Positions 14,001-29,000 of a stretch of 64,000 bases of DNA are shown one piece after another (within the stretch, counting starts at the first letter, position 1; every line of letters starts with the position of its first letter). Origin of the DNA: Caprella mutica (Eukaryota > Arthropoda > Malacostraca > Amphipoda > Caprellidae); contig CANNZV010002607.1 of assembly GCA_947561585.1 (NCBI GenBank), forward strand, positions 1-64,000. The letters are read 5' to 3'. The translations under genes were made by a program, and so were the position numbers. The notes beneath the pieces are model-generated. The model was not told the DNA's origin. It saw nothing but the letters and a program-made list of their open reading frames with translations, and made no database searches.

Positions 14001-17000
14001 AGTGGACACACACACCACAGAGTGGACACACACACCAAAGAGTGGACACACACCACAGAGTGGACACACACCACAGAGTGGACACACACACCACAGAGTG
14101 GACACACACACACCACAGAGTGGACACACACACCACAGAGTGGACACACACCACAGAGTGGACACACACACACCACAGAGTGGACACACACACACCACAG
14201 AGTGGACACACACACCACAGAGTGGACACACACACCACAGAGTGGACACACACACCACAGAGTGGACACACACCACAGAGTAGACACACACCACAGAGTG
14301 GACACACACCACAGAGTGGACACACACCACAGAGTGGACACACACACACACCACAGAGTGGACACGCACACCACAGAGTGGACACACACACCACAGAGTG
14401 GACACACACACCACAGAGTGGACACAGTTCTTTCTATACTAAATATTACAGTCAGGAGAATTGCTTTCAAATTCCAACAATAAAATTGATTTAAGAAATG
14501 TTGAATAATTCTTGCAATGGTATTTGTAATTAAAATGTATCAACATTCATAAAACTTAACCCAATAAAAATGAGTAGCAATATTTCACAAAGCATTTAAT
14601 AGCAGCATTAATAGCTATAGCTGCACATGTGATGCACTTTCATCCAATGAATGACTCGCTATTTAATGAGTGGCGATAAATCTTATTGCACTTTTACCCC
14701 TCACCTGCATTGTAGAGAGGAACTGGTTTGGAAAATGAATGAACTGCATAGGCAGGAATATTCTTGCGAACTGCATAGGCAAGAATATTCTTGCGAACTG
14801 CATAGGCAAGAATATTCTTGCGAACTGCATAGGCAGTAATATTCTTGCGAACTGCATAGGCAAGAATATTCTTGCGAACTGCATAGGCAGGAATATTCTT
14901 ACAAACTATATAGGCGGTACTAGGACAAAATGCCTACAGACAAAATGACTAACGGACAAAAAGACTAACGGACAAAATGACTAACGGACAAAAAGACTAA
15001 CGGACAAAATGACTAACGGACAAAATGACTAACGGACAAAAAGACTAACGGACAAAAAGACTAACGGACAAAATGCCTACAGACAAAATGCCTACAGACA
15101 AAAAGACTAACGGACAAAAAGACTAACGGACAAAATGACTAACGGACAAAATGACTAACGGACAAAATGACTAACGGACAAAATGACTAACGGACAAAAT
15201 GACTAACGGACAAAATGACTAACGGACAAAATGCCTAACTGACAAAATGACTAATGTACAAAATATATGAATATAGAAAATAGACATTGTAAAATAATGA
15301 CGTAAAAGAATGTTGCAAATTGAATAAAAGAATTAACTCCATATTTAAATAAAAGGGTCGAATAGAAAACATTGAAGTGATATCTGTAATGGATTGATTA
15401 TTGGTGAATAAAGAACAGAATATATTACAGTATATTGTAATGAACCTTATCATTGAACATCAAATAATATTTCTAACAATTTATGTAAAACATGAGAAAA
15501 AAATATACCTACTACGTCTCATAAAGAATGCTGTATTTTTCCAACGGAACTTCTAATACTATAAAGGTAGTTGAATAAAACAAATATTTGTGGCTTTTTT
15601 TGTAACCAGAATAGTTAATTGCATGTCATTATTAACTTATATAAACATTGTAATTACTTAAACTTGCTTCAGAATTTCAAAAGCTAATATAAACATCATT
15701 ATAGATTGAAAATGATTATAGCTATCTAAAAGAATAAACAATATTTAAAAAAATCGAAGTAGAATAAGATGATTATAGATATCTTTTAAAAAAACGAAAA
15801 CATAATAAGATGATTATAAATGTATTTTAAGAAATGAAAATATAAGAAGATTCAATAAAAATGGCAAGATGTAGGAAGATTAATTTTTTAGAGCGATTTG
15901 ATAAATAAAACAAACAAATCACAAGCTCAGTGAAATGAAATCAAAGGGTGTTTACACTAAGCACTCTGAGTTACAAATGTTCATATTCGATGTGAAAGTG
16001 ATTTAATGAACTCTCACTGAGACAGAACTCTTTCTTCCCACTTGGTCTAACTTATTTTAAATCTTTGTCCACAATTTCCATATTTGAAATAAGTTTAAAT
16101 GCGTTTTAGGCATTTTGTCCATTAGGCATATTGTCCGTTACGCATTTTATCCGTAGGCATTCTGTCCGCGCACGGCATATTCTTACGAACTGCATAGGCA
16201 GTAATATGCCCCCTTCCCCCCCCCCCCCCCATTAGTGGAAATAAACCCCCTGAAATCACTACAACTCAAGGGTTTTCAATCTCTTTAGTTAGCTTTGTAA
16301 GTTTGTAAGTTAGTTAGCTTTGTAAGTTAGTTAGCTTTGTAAGTTAGTTAGCTTTGTAAGTTAGTTAGCTTTGTAAGTTAGTTAGCTTTGTAAGTTAGTT
16401 AGCTTTGTAAGTTAGTTAGCTTTGTAAGTTAGTTAGCTTTGTAAGTTAATTAGCTTTGTAAGTTAATTAGCTTTATAAGTTTTTTAGCTTTATAAGTTTT
16501 TTAGCTTTGTAAGTTAATTAGCTTTGTAAGTTAATTAGCTTTGTAAGTTAATTAGCTTTGTAAGTTAGTTAGCTTTATAAGTTAGTTAGCTTTACAAGTT
16601 AGTTAGCTTTACAAGTTAGTTAGCTTTACAAGTTAGTTAGCTTTGTAAGTTAGTTAGCTTTGTAAGTTAGTTAGCTTTACAAGTTAGTTAGCTTTACAAG
16701 TTAGTTAGCTTTACAAGTTAGTTAGCTTTACAAGTTAGTTAGCTTTACAAGTTAGTTAGCTTTACAAGTTAGTTAGCTTTACAAGTTAGTTAGCTTTACA
16801 AGTTAGTTAGCTTTACAAGTTAGTTAGCTTTACAAGTTAGTTAGCTTTACAAGTTAGTTAGCTTTATAAGTTAGTTAGCTTTATAAGGCTGTAGCAATTA
16901 AAATGTCTTTCCCAATAGCAAGCCACCTCAAGTCACTCTCATAAATAGGGGATCTCTTCCTTACCTGCAATGAGTTAAGAGGTAACTAGTGGCGTCAACC

Positions 17001-20000
17001 CACTCCTATATTGACTGTTAAAAGAGAAAAACTACGAGCCTAAAATATGGAAACTACCTTCGTCTAATTTTAGTGATGAACGATACAAGAGGATGGTACT
17101 TTACTACCTATTCTACCGGGCGGTGATACTTTACTACCTATTCTACCGGGCGGTGATACTTTACTACCTATTTTACCAGGGGATGGTACTTTACTACCTA
17201 TTCTACCTGGTGGTGGTACTTTACTACCTATTCTACCTGGTGGTGGTACTTTACTACCTATTCTACCAGGTGGTGGTACTTTACTACCTATTCTACCTGG
17301 TGGTGGTACTTTACTACCTATTCTACCTGGTGGTGGTACTTTACTACCTATTCTACCAGGGGGTGGTACTTTACTACCTATTCTACCAGGTGGTGGTACT
17401 TTACTACCTATTCTACCAAGGGGTGGTACTTTTACTACCTATTCTACCAGGTGGTGGTACTTTACTACCTATTCTACCTGGTGGTGGTACTTTACTACCT
17501 ATTCTACCAGGTGGTGGTACTTTACTACCTATTCTACCTGGTGGTGGTACTTTACTACCTATTCTACCTGGTGGTGGTACTTTACTACCTATTCTACCTG
17601 GTGGTGGTACTTTACTACCTATTCTACCTGGTGGTGGTACTTTACTACCTATTCTACCTGGTGGTGGTACTTTACTACCTATTCTACCAGGTGGTGGTAC
17701 TTTACTACCTATTCTACCTGGTGGTGGTACTTTACTACCTATTCTACCTGGTGGTGGTACTTTACTACCTATTCTACCAGGTGGTGGTACTTTACTACCT
17801 ATTCTACCTGGTGGTGGTACTTTACTACCTATTCTACCTGGTGGTGGTACTTTTACTACCTATTCTACCAGGGGATTGTACTTTACTACCTATTCTACCA
17901 GAAGGTGGTACTTTACTACCTATTCTACCAGGTGGTGGTACTTTTACTACCTATTCTACCAGGGGATTGTACTTTACTACCTATTCTACCAGAAGGTGGT
18001 ACTTTACTACCTATTCTACCTGGTGGTGGTACTTTTACTACCTATTCTACCAGGGGATTGTACTTTACTACCTATTCTACCAGAAGGTGGTACTTTTACT
18101 ACCTATTATACCTGGTGGTGGTACTTTTACTACCTATTCTACCAGGGGATTGTACTTTACTACCTATTCTACCAGAAGGTGGTACTTTACTACCTATTCT
18201 ACCTGGTGGTGGTACTTTTACTACCTATTCTACCAGGGGATTGTACTTTACTACCTATTCTACCAGAAGGTGGTACTTTACTACCTATTCTACCAGGTGG
18301 TGGTACTTTTACTACCTATTCTACCAGGGGATTGTACTTTACTACCTATTCTACCAGAAGGTGGTACTTTACTACCTATTCTACCAGGTGGTGGTACTTT
18401 TACTACCTATTCTACCAGGGGATTGTACTTTACTACCTATTCTACCAGAAGGTGGTACTTTACTACCTATTCTACCTGGTGGTGGTACTTTTACTACCTA
18501 TTCTACCAGGGGATTGTACTTTACTACCTATTCTACCAGAAGGTGGTACTTTACTACCTATTCTACCAGGGGGTGGTACTTTACTACCTATTCTACCAGG
18601 AGATGGTACTTCACTACCTATAGGCTTAACAAAATAAGTTTTATCAAGAACTCTCCAATTCTAGGAATTCAAACACAGGTAAGTTTGCTATTTATTGTTT
18701 AGTTTAGTGTTTATCGTCAGCAATATATTAGGGTGTTATAAATAATCTTTCTAGCATCTTCTCCACTTGTTAACGTTTTAATTTGGTGATAGTTTAAATA
18801 AATTGAATCGACTTACTCTTAATCTCATCAAATTTGATGCCAAATTATTATTTTTTGGGCTTTCATATCTCAAATTATTATGGGGCTACGTGCACTAGAA
18901 CCCCCACAGGAAGGTCCAAATTGAGGCGAGTTCGGGTAAAAAATAATAATTTTTGGGGGGTTGCAGACGGAATGCTATCAGTGTACTTTTATGTCCCAAA
19001 ATTTTTGAGGGCTAGGAGGACTATAGGCAAGTGGGTATTTACCTTTTTGGTTATTATTTATATATTCACGTTTTTGGCTCTCCTGTGAAATGTAATTGTT
19101 CCACCTAAAATGAATAGAAGTCAAATGAGTTTTCACGCTACAAGAAAACCAAAGTCAGTTTTGGAATCCTTGAGAGATTTTTAACTGAGTTTTTTTATCC
19201 CAATTCGATATTCGATTTTTTAAATTTCACTTAGTCATCAAAAGTCGCTTATTAAAAGAAAACGGGAATGAAAATGGAAAACATAGGTCCACCATTCTTT
19301 TAGAAATGTTACTAAGATTCTAAAACTGTCTTAGTTTTTGTTCTAGTATATAACCTCCTAAACTTCTATTCTTTTGTAATTTACGAAATAATTTAATAGT
19401 CATCCTCTTCTAAAAAACTGATTCCAAAATAGAAAAAGTCACACGAATAAAATGTTCTTTTTTAAAGTTACATTTACTTTTCAAATTCTAGAACAATCTG
19501 TACACAAATTAAAAAAATCTCAAATGTGAGATGATCCTTTAAAGACAGTAATAAAATAATGAATCCTTCAACTGCGTAATTGGAAGGATATTAAAATGTG
19601 ATGAGGAAACTGTACTAATGACTTTATGAATGAATGGGGCTCAATTGTCCTGTGCCCAACTCGAAATGCTTCGTCGAAATGTAGTTGTCCTAATGTAACA
19701 TCTATCCTTAAAGATTCGTAGCCTCAGAGCTGGGTTTGAAACTTTTCCTCAGATTCAAAAAAGTGCTTCCATCTAAACAAGTGTTGGCTTTCAACCATTA
19801 AGAATAGGTTGAGTGAATTTCGATAGAGAAACTGTATGGCAGAACGCAAACCAATTTTTTTTAATGATTTCGTTGAGGATCAGAAAGCGCCTCATGGACA
19901 TAGTCATAAATAATTAGTAACAGGATGCGTGCTACTGGCAGAGAGTGAATTTTAGCGATGGAAGTAGGATGTTCAATATGGTAGCCAGTGATAACAGGCA

Positions 20001-23000
20001 GACGGTATGTTCGAAGAATGAAAGAAACGATTAAATCTCTAGTTCACAATTTCAACACTGGGTGATGGTATGGGGTATTCTCTAAGCCCGTTGTCTAGCC
20101 TTTAATAGTTCGATTGCATGGTTGAATCAACTCCCTAAATATAGTGGCATGTTAATTGATCATTTAGTAGCCTATTTTGGTGATAAAGACAGTTCCATTT
20201 TCACAGAATAATGCTCCCACTACATTACAAATGCATGCCTAGTGCTTTTTGCCCGGAGCAAAACATTGCATATCTGTACTAGCTTGTCTGTACCGGAGCT
20301 GAATCCAATTGAGAATGCATGGCACTAAACAGAATTAGAGACAGAAGCACCAGGGTTAAATGCCCCACCCCATTCTGCATATAATTAAGTCTTTGCTATT
20401 TCATAATTCAAATCTAATATATAGATTGACTTGTTCATTGGATTTTCAGTGAATTGGATTATCATATGCCAAGAAGATTTATTACAACTTAGTTTAAATA
20501 CAAAAAAAATTAGATTTCCTATACTTTAGATTTTGAATTTAACATTTTATCTTATTATTATATAACGCAAATTTAACATTTTAACATGAGTTTACATTAT
20601 TACACGAATTTAACATTCTAACATGAGTTTACCATATTAACAATAATTGAACATTATAGATAAAGATATGCCCTAGAACCACAATTATGTGGTTATGGGT
20701 TCTCAATTATATTAATATTCCTAATATTTTGTAACGGGAGAGTAGTTGCCCGGCTACTCTCTCGGACATTCTGTACGGGTATTTGAGAAATAAATAAATG
20801 AAAATAACACGAATTTAACATAATTCCAAGACCAAATCGCAGAAAAGTAATGTTTGTTTATTTGATTTTGGATTATTTTGTAAAGAAATTTCATTATCTC
20901 TCTTTTAAATATCAGTCTGAGTAACATAATAAATACAAATTAAACAAATGGTAATTCTAAATCACAGTACGCTATGTAAGTAATATTGTCGTAAGTCATC
21001 CTTTACTTAGTGCCTACTTGCAGTCTACTATAGATGTCTGCCCGCCTCTAATATTCTCAAGAAACATGAAATGAAAGACTGACCACCTGCACGGAATTAA
21101 TAAGTAACACCACAGGTAAACCAGGAAAATATAGTAACAACTTTAGCCTGTCGGTGAGCTGGAGCAAAGAGATAAATATTATTTAGTTTGATTTACTTCA
21201 TTTAGCGAAACTGGACAATAGAAGAACGAATTGCAAATAAAATGACTTCTTCAACCTCGAATTAATTTCGTTTTTCCATGAAATTAGACTTTCATGAAAT
21301 TAGATTTCCATGAAATTAGATTTCCATGAAATTAGATTTCCATGAAATTAGATTTCCATGAAATTAGATTTCCATGAAATTAGATTTCCATGAAATTAGA
21401 TTTCCATGAAATTAGATTTCCATGAAATTAGATTTCCATGAAATTAGATTTCCATGAAATTAGATTTCCATGAAATTAGATTTCCATGAAATTAGATTCC
21501 CATGAAATTAGATTTCCATGAAATTAGATTTCCATGAAATTAGATTTCCATGAAATTAGATTTCCATGAAATTAGATTTCCGTGAAATTAGATTTCCATG
21601 AAATTAGATTTCCATGAAATTAGATTTCCATGAAATTAGATTTCCATGAAATTAGATTTCCATGAAATTAGATTTCCATGAAATTAGATTTCCATGAAAT
21701 TAGATTTCCATGAAATTAGATTTCCATGAAAATATATTAACCTTACAGTGTTTGAGTGATATTTAACTTTGAAAATATAGCCACTCAAACAAATAATTAT
21801 TTCCTTTAATCCTAAATAAGTTAATTCATTATCAACCACCTTTAAAATCGACATTCAGTTACCTTTTTGTTCTTTAATTCCTCCACTTCATTACCATTCT
21901 TTCTGTCTAATTAACAGCAAACCTTAAAATGCTCTTTGATGAACAACTTTAGAGACAGAAAAATGAAATAGAAATATAGCATTATTGTGTTCTTATGGCT
22001 TTTTTTTATGTTTCTTTATAATTACCACATCGAACAATAAAATAATACTTTCCAAAATTTTGTTTAATAATTAATATTAGAAATTATTTACAAATGATTT
22101 CTCTTGCCTATTACTTGCGATGATTTACTGGGTCCCAAAAGACCATAAAATGTTATTATTAAACTCTTCGTGTTGATGCTTTATAAGCTTTTTATAAAAT
22201 ATTAGTATGCACCAAGGGGTAGAACAAATATGCCAAACACTGTGCAAACAACACAAAGAGAAGTACAGAAATGATGATATGAACAGACACTGCAAGTACA
22301 TGAGACATATGAAGCTACGTCTAACAAAGCATCGTAAAGAACGGGACACATTTCATGGTTAATGTTACGCAACATAGCAATGTTAATATTACACAACATA
22401 GCAATGTTAATATTACACAACATAGCAATGTTAATATTACACAACATGGCAATGTTAATATTACACAACATAGAAATGTTAATATTACACAACATAGAAA
22501 TGTTAATATTACACAACATAGCAATGTAAATATTACACAACATAGCAATGTTAATATTACACAACATAGCAATGTTAATATTACACAACATAGCAATGTT
22601 AATATTACACAACATAGCAATGTAAATATTACACAACATAGAAATGTAAATATTACACAACATAGAAATGTTAATATTACACAACATAGCAATGTAAATA
22701 TTACACAACATAGCAATGTTAATATTACACAACATAGCAATGTAAACATTACACAACATAGCAATGTTAATATTACACAACATAGCAATGTAAACCCGTG
22801 CAATGTTCATAACTTTTTTCGCTAATTACCAAGTCCTGGTGGTGGTAAGACGTCTCATTCCTCAGTCTTTGTTAATCAGCTTTACTTTGTACAGTAGGAA
22901 GTGAGAACTACAATAATAATGACATCTTTATTGTTATAAAACATAACAAGGATGAGAACAAGAAGAAGAAGAAGAACAGCATCACTGAGTTACTGTAGTT

Positions 23001-26000
23001 GGCGTCACACTAGTTATGTGCTTCATTACATTAACATCACTTCTCTTTTTCAGGCGAAATGGAGAGTTTCAACAAACTGTATGTGATGAAACTAGAAGGA
23101 GAGTTGTCCACTATCGCCTCTCGTCTGTCCGGTTTGGAGTCCACTGTGAGGACCGTGTCCGAGAGGGCGATGGCGTGGGACAACATTCAGGTGGGACATC
23201 TTAAGATATAATTTTCAACACTAACAGTTTCTGAAATTATTATCAAAACAAAAGGAAACTATCTTTGTGCTACATGAGCTGAACTTCATTACAAAAAATG
23301 TTTCTATTTTCGCTATGCACTAACTGTAGTCGCTCTATTAGATCTTTATTGCGCTAATTCGCTACTTAATAAGAAATAATTTGGTGGAATTTATTCTACA
23401 GAGAAATAATTTTAATACTCTGAAATAATAATTTTTAACTAATATTAATTTCATCACTTTTACAATTTACGGGGCAAAACTTTTCTGTTTTACAAATGTA
23501 TTTAATATTTCAACATGAATGTAATATTTTAACTTGAGTTTAATATTTTAACATGAATTTAATATTTTAACAGGAATTTAATATTCTAACATGATTTTAA
23601 TATTTTAACATTTTAAAAAGAATTTAACATCTTAACAAAAAATTTAAATATGACATAAATTTAACATTTCAACAAATAGCTACAGTCTAATATAATTTAT
23701 TTAATAAAATTAAGAATTAGTCTGTTGAAGGAAATGATTTTATCGCGATATTTTAATTCTAAATGAGACTGAATATATTCATTTGCAATTCATTCCCATT
23801 GACTATTTACTGTGTGCCCAAAAAGGTTGTGTTTCTTCAGACTAAAATTTTAAAAAATATAGTAAACAGCGCATAAGGTTTTTGAGATATTGTCTCTACC
23901 GCATAAGTTTCTACCGATACAGTGTTGTAAGCATAATGTTTTTACGGATAGTTTTATTTAACGATAACTATTCTCTGATTGGTCGGCTAGGAGGAGGAGG
24001 AGCCTTCACATGTATATAAATATGAATTGAATTAAATTACTTTTAAAATAATAAGAACTTTGAAACTCTCAACAAAGATGACTGCAATGTAGTTTGTTGT
24101 ATTGTACACTTCACGACTGTTTAACAACCTGACGGGGGGGGGGGGAGGGGGGGGGGCTCGGGGGCTACACGCACCCTTGATACACCTATTGGTCAATCTC
24201 CATAGCCAATCGATGAGCTTGTAACCTTGAAAACATTATCATAAAAAACCTATTCGTAAGGAATAATATTTTTAAAACGATATTCTTATTGGTAGTATCC
24301 TTTTAATATCTAACTTTAGAGGTGTCACCCATTATTTATATTATCAACACACAGTGGCACGTTAATTAATTATGGTATGAGAGAGCATATTAATTGATAT
24401 AAATGGTGATTAACGTATTATAAATAATGTTGCACCTCAAGTCAAAAATTATTTCATTATACAATTGTTTGTAAATAAAACTACAGTGGAGAAAATGGCA
24501 GTCTGTTTTATTTAGCGTGATTTTTTCAGAACCACATGGCGGTGTGGACGGACCAGAGCAGAACTATGGAGAGGAAACTAGACCTCCTCAACAGGTAAAA
24601 GAATGTTAGTGCTAACAAACTGATGTTATGTTTCTTATCTTTTAAAATTTGCATAGAAGAGACCATAACAACAAAAAATAAACAGTCAATCCCTTCGACA
24701 AATGGGCAAAAAATATATAGCGCTTATACTCATTTAAAGACGAAATCATTCAAAACGGTACAAGCCAAATATCGCACAAGTTCCACTCCAACAATTATTC
24801 TCAGTAAAACCAAAATCATTGTTGGGTTCACAAATTTAAAGCCAACGGATCGGTCAACAACATCAACAAGAAGGCAAACCCTCACAAATCTGACAGGAAG
24901 CTGACCCAGATGTCGTATTGCTGCTTGCTAAAGTCTTATCTCTAATCAGGTGTCACGATAAGAAGGCGGAGTGGGAGAGCAAGCTTAATGCAGTAGACGC
25001 TCTGAACCACAAACTCACTGCTTTGGATAACAAAATAAACGCCATGACCAGACTGGAGTTTAAAGTGGAGCAAGTGTCGGAGAGAGTGGAAGAGGTGAGT
25101 GGAAGATCTTAAAGGCTTTAGTGAGTGCTGTAAAAACCATGGACAAATTTATGAATTCGATAACAGTTTTACAAGATAATTATTAAGAGTACTGTAATAC
25201 CTGCAAAGGTGTTGGTTTTTATAATGGAATTGGAATATCATTAGTACATCAATATACTTAAGTGGGAATCTTCATCATATGACGAAACATGAAACATTCC
25301 AGACTCTAACATACTAAAATAATTTACCTTTTCACAGTTTCTAACTATTGTATCTACTACAGATTGACTCGAAAGTGAGTTGGTTGCAGCAAAAGCAGAA
25401 TTCTGAAGACTCTGCTCCCACAGGAGGGTGGGCAGAGTTGGCAGGCAGGGGCCTCCTCACCACCTTGCGCTCCATCGAGACAAATGTGGCCAACCTCACC
25501 ACCTCCCTCAGTCCTGTCAACACGGGGCACCCTGGAAACAGATCTAGAGTAAGGGTAAGCTCTGAGTTATAGAACAGATCCTCATACTCAATCATGTAAG
25601 AAAAAAGTTAACTTGTTATTTTAATTCATATATATATATATATGATATCTGCGACTATCACGGAAACGATATTTGGCGATAACTCGGAACTTACCCTGGG
25701 GCGAGGAATAAAATCAGTTTTGTGTACTTGAAATTAATGAATGCCATATATATTTTCTAGTAAAATAATTTTTTTCAACAATTAGCCACACGGAACCAGA
25801 ACGAGACATGCTCGCCACCCACACGAATCAGTTCGAGGTGAGTAACTGTAAATAGTGAGGTGAAATCGAGATTAGTTATTGCTCTTAGTACTAAATTTAC
25901 TAAATCAAAATTCCCACAACTCAAAAACTCACAAAAACTAAATATGTTAATTAATTTAAATCGATTTATCCAAACACTTGATCACTAATATAAAAAGATA

Positions 26001-29000
26001 AGTTTTGTTAAAGAAATCTTTGGAACTGATCTTTTTAAGAGGCAACTTGAAAAAGACACTCATTGCTCAAATATTGCTATATCTTGTCATTATATCTATG
26101 ACTTATACACTAAGTGAGCTATCTGAGAATATCTTATAATTGTAATACATTGTGAGCATTACTGAAATTTACAGCCGAGTGTGAACTGCACGAGAATGAC
26201 GCTTCCTTGCTTCATGATGTGAGTGCCAAAGTGGATCTAGTGTTTGACAAACTAACCAACCCTGAGCAGGAGTACGACACCTTCATTGGTGAGGACTATC
26301 TGCGGTTATACTCCACGCTTAATTCTTTTACGAACATTATAATTAAAAGTAGAAGTTCACATACATCGAGATAGCACAATTTTCATTGCATAAATTTGGG
26401 ACGAAAATTGATGAAAAAATGTCAATAATTTGAGTGACTAAGCTGATTAATTGATTAGAATTCCATGATAAAGTAATTCAATCTATTTCGATAATAAATA
26501 TTTGGCTTATTTGAAACCATTTATCATTATGGTTGTTAAAAGAGCATCTTTTCTATAAGTTTTTCTGGTATTCATTTGCAGACCATCTGTCCAGAAGATC
26601 TTTGCCTTCAACAACAACTCCATCACCGAGACCCGTTACTACAACCAAACCTCCACCGGACCACCACTACCGTTCATCGTTCGCGTGGTCTCGTTTTTCC
26701 GGTGACCGACACTACCACGCTGAGGACAATGAATCGGAAGCTCACACCGAGAGAATCTTCGCCCAATTTTGGAGGAGTCTATTCGCTCCGTTCAAGAAAC
26801 TAAATAGAAGATTTAGGGCTTTGGAAGGTCATTTGAGTCATCTTACAAGGTAATGAACGGTAATTTAGAAAATGCATTCACATTTTAAGCATAGATAAAA
26901 GAAGTACCAAAACCTTTCTTAGTCTTCATTCGTTGTAAGTTCACATTTACTCTTTTTAATATTGAACAATTACTTATTAATATCATCTGTATCGTGGCTC
27001 GATTCCTGAACTCATTGTTAGTTTTATCAATAATTCTTACATTTTGTTCAATTCAAAATTATCTTTTTAAGGCAATGTATCGATGACAATAAAGTAGTGA
27101 CTGTGATGGATCCCCCCACACCACCCCCACCCGTTATCAACAGACCTGCTCTGACTTCGGCCCAACTGAAAATGAGTTTGGTGGAGGCCCTCAAACCATT
27201 CAGGCAAATGGTGGCTAATAATCACGTCCAGAAAATGGGAGAGATAAACTCTATGAGGGGAATTCTACAGGACATCACAGAGGTACGGCAGCCAACTTGT
27301 ATGATATAAACTTTACAAATATCACACGCCATAAACTTGTACACAAATAAACCCACCTACACATAGAAACACGAGGAGTCCTCCCTCTTACCTCCCACAT
27401 GGACATGAGGGGCACACATTTTTACATTTCTACATTAGAACCCTCTCATCCACAGCACTACATGCAAACTGAAAGGAGGATTCCACGCACACCACTCCCT
27501 CCACACACTGCAGACACCTCTACACCACAGACCACACTCTCTCCAACCCCCAACAACACATCTCTTCGCAAACACATACACACCAAATTCTCACAATGAG
27601 CTCTAGACTCCATCCCTCCTAACAAACTCCATGGGTCTAGGCCTCCAGCCATAGACTCTAGTGAGTCGTCCAGGTTTCGGCGTGCTAAGGTTACCCTATC
27701 ACGTCTGAGATGTGGCCACCATCCTTCCCTTCCTTACTACATGCGCAGGATTGGGAAATTAGTTCTCTGACCGGTGTTACTTCTGCCAAGCTGGTCAGGG
27801 CTTTGTGTCTCACATCCTTACATAATATCCATCACTACAACTACACAGGACTGCATAAAACATTCACTCAACTGATGCACCTTTGGACCCATCCTCAGGC
27901 AATTATTAACTTTCTGTGAGTTTCCCTTAGTCCCACACATTCTCACACAGTGCCTCGGGTGGATGAAACCTTGGGCGCCCCTGTTCACCCCTTCTTCCCA
28001 GCTCATCATGGCGTTTATAGTTCGATCAGCTGTTCAAAGTGGGCCTATGATATCTAATTACTGTCGCTAAAATTAATGGATAAAGATGGCGCGAAACATA
28101 TTTTCTTCGGTTTTTATGCCATTGTTCTCTTCTTGATGGTTATTTCGCCTCGTGTTTTCTATGATATAAATTGAGGAATGTTCCAGATTATTTGCCATCA
28201 CATTTATGTGAATTTATCAATCATAACATATATAAACGTGGTTTTTAACTGAACGAGTTGCCAGGCGATGGAGGCAAATTAGAGATTTAAGAGTTAATTA
28301 TTAACTTATTATCATGTAATATTAACCTACTTGTTAGGATTCAACATTTCTACTTGTGTTGTTATGTTAACTAAGTTACCTAGTATGTTAATTACGACTG
28401 ATATACCTAATTAAATGGTAATTTGATATTCTTTAGCACTACCTATTCCATATTTCATAGGCTGGCAAACTCTATTCCAATTTATAGGTAAAATTTTCGC
28501 AGAACTTCTGATCTTAGCCAATTTGGCTCATATTTGATGATTTCAAGCCTAAATTAACATAGAATTCATTCAAATTTTCAAGCCAATTAGATCTCTCTAA
28601 GTTTTAACATTTGAAATGTAAGCTAATTTATTGGCTTTAACTAGCATACTCTGTAACATGGACAAGGTTCCGCCAGTTCAATTTTAAATACATTAATTTT
28701 ATCAGTTACAGATGAAAATTCGGGGAAACATTTCTTCATTCCTACCAATTATGTCTTTGGCAATATTTTCATTCCCTATTAAAACTTTCGTCAGACAACT
28801 CTAAATTGGTTTAAATTGCTTTACGATGTGAGGACAACCACCATTTTGATTGAAACGCCATCAAGCTCTTGTGTATGGACGATTTTTAAATAGCTTAAAT
28901 TATTATCAGGTCAGTTAAGTTATACTATTTTAGTTATTGAATAATTTCAAATCCTTTGGTATAGTTTATTCTTAAAATAGTCTCAATTATAAAAATGGGT

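Noticed and set aside
13694..14494. Cys/Trp- or His/Thr-repeat open frames on both strands
   Set aside because: CA-rich minisatellite with variable CA steps. All frames are open and there is no sign of selection.
7864..18618. CRISPR-like repeats
   Set aside because: The units are head-to-tail without unique spacers, in a spliced eukaryotic gene. They are minisatellites.
17093..18702. Open frames of 265-514 codons (LLPILPGGGT and YYLFYLVVV repeats)
   Set aside because: They come from the 30-bp minisatellite. Three frames are open at once and the translation changes frame at each 31-bp variant unit, which a selected protein would not tolerate.
22202..22825. NVNITQHS-type repeat protein
   Set aside because: A 24-bp array inside intron 1. 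Equivalent frames are open on both strands and there is no splice link to the gene.
24623..24904. 93-codon open frame between exons 3 and 4
   Set aside because: It lies wholly within an intron whose donor and acceptor give matching phases. The composition is AT-rich and there is no family resemblance.
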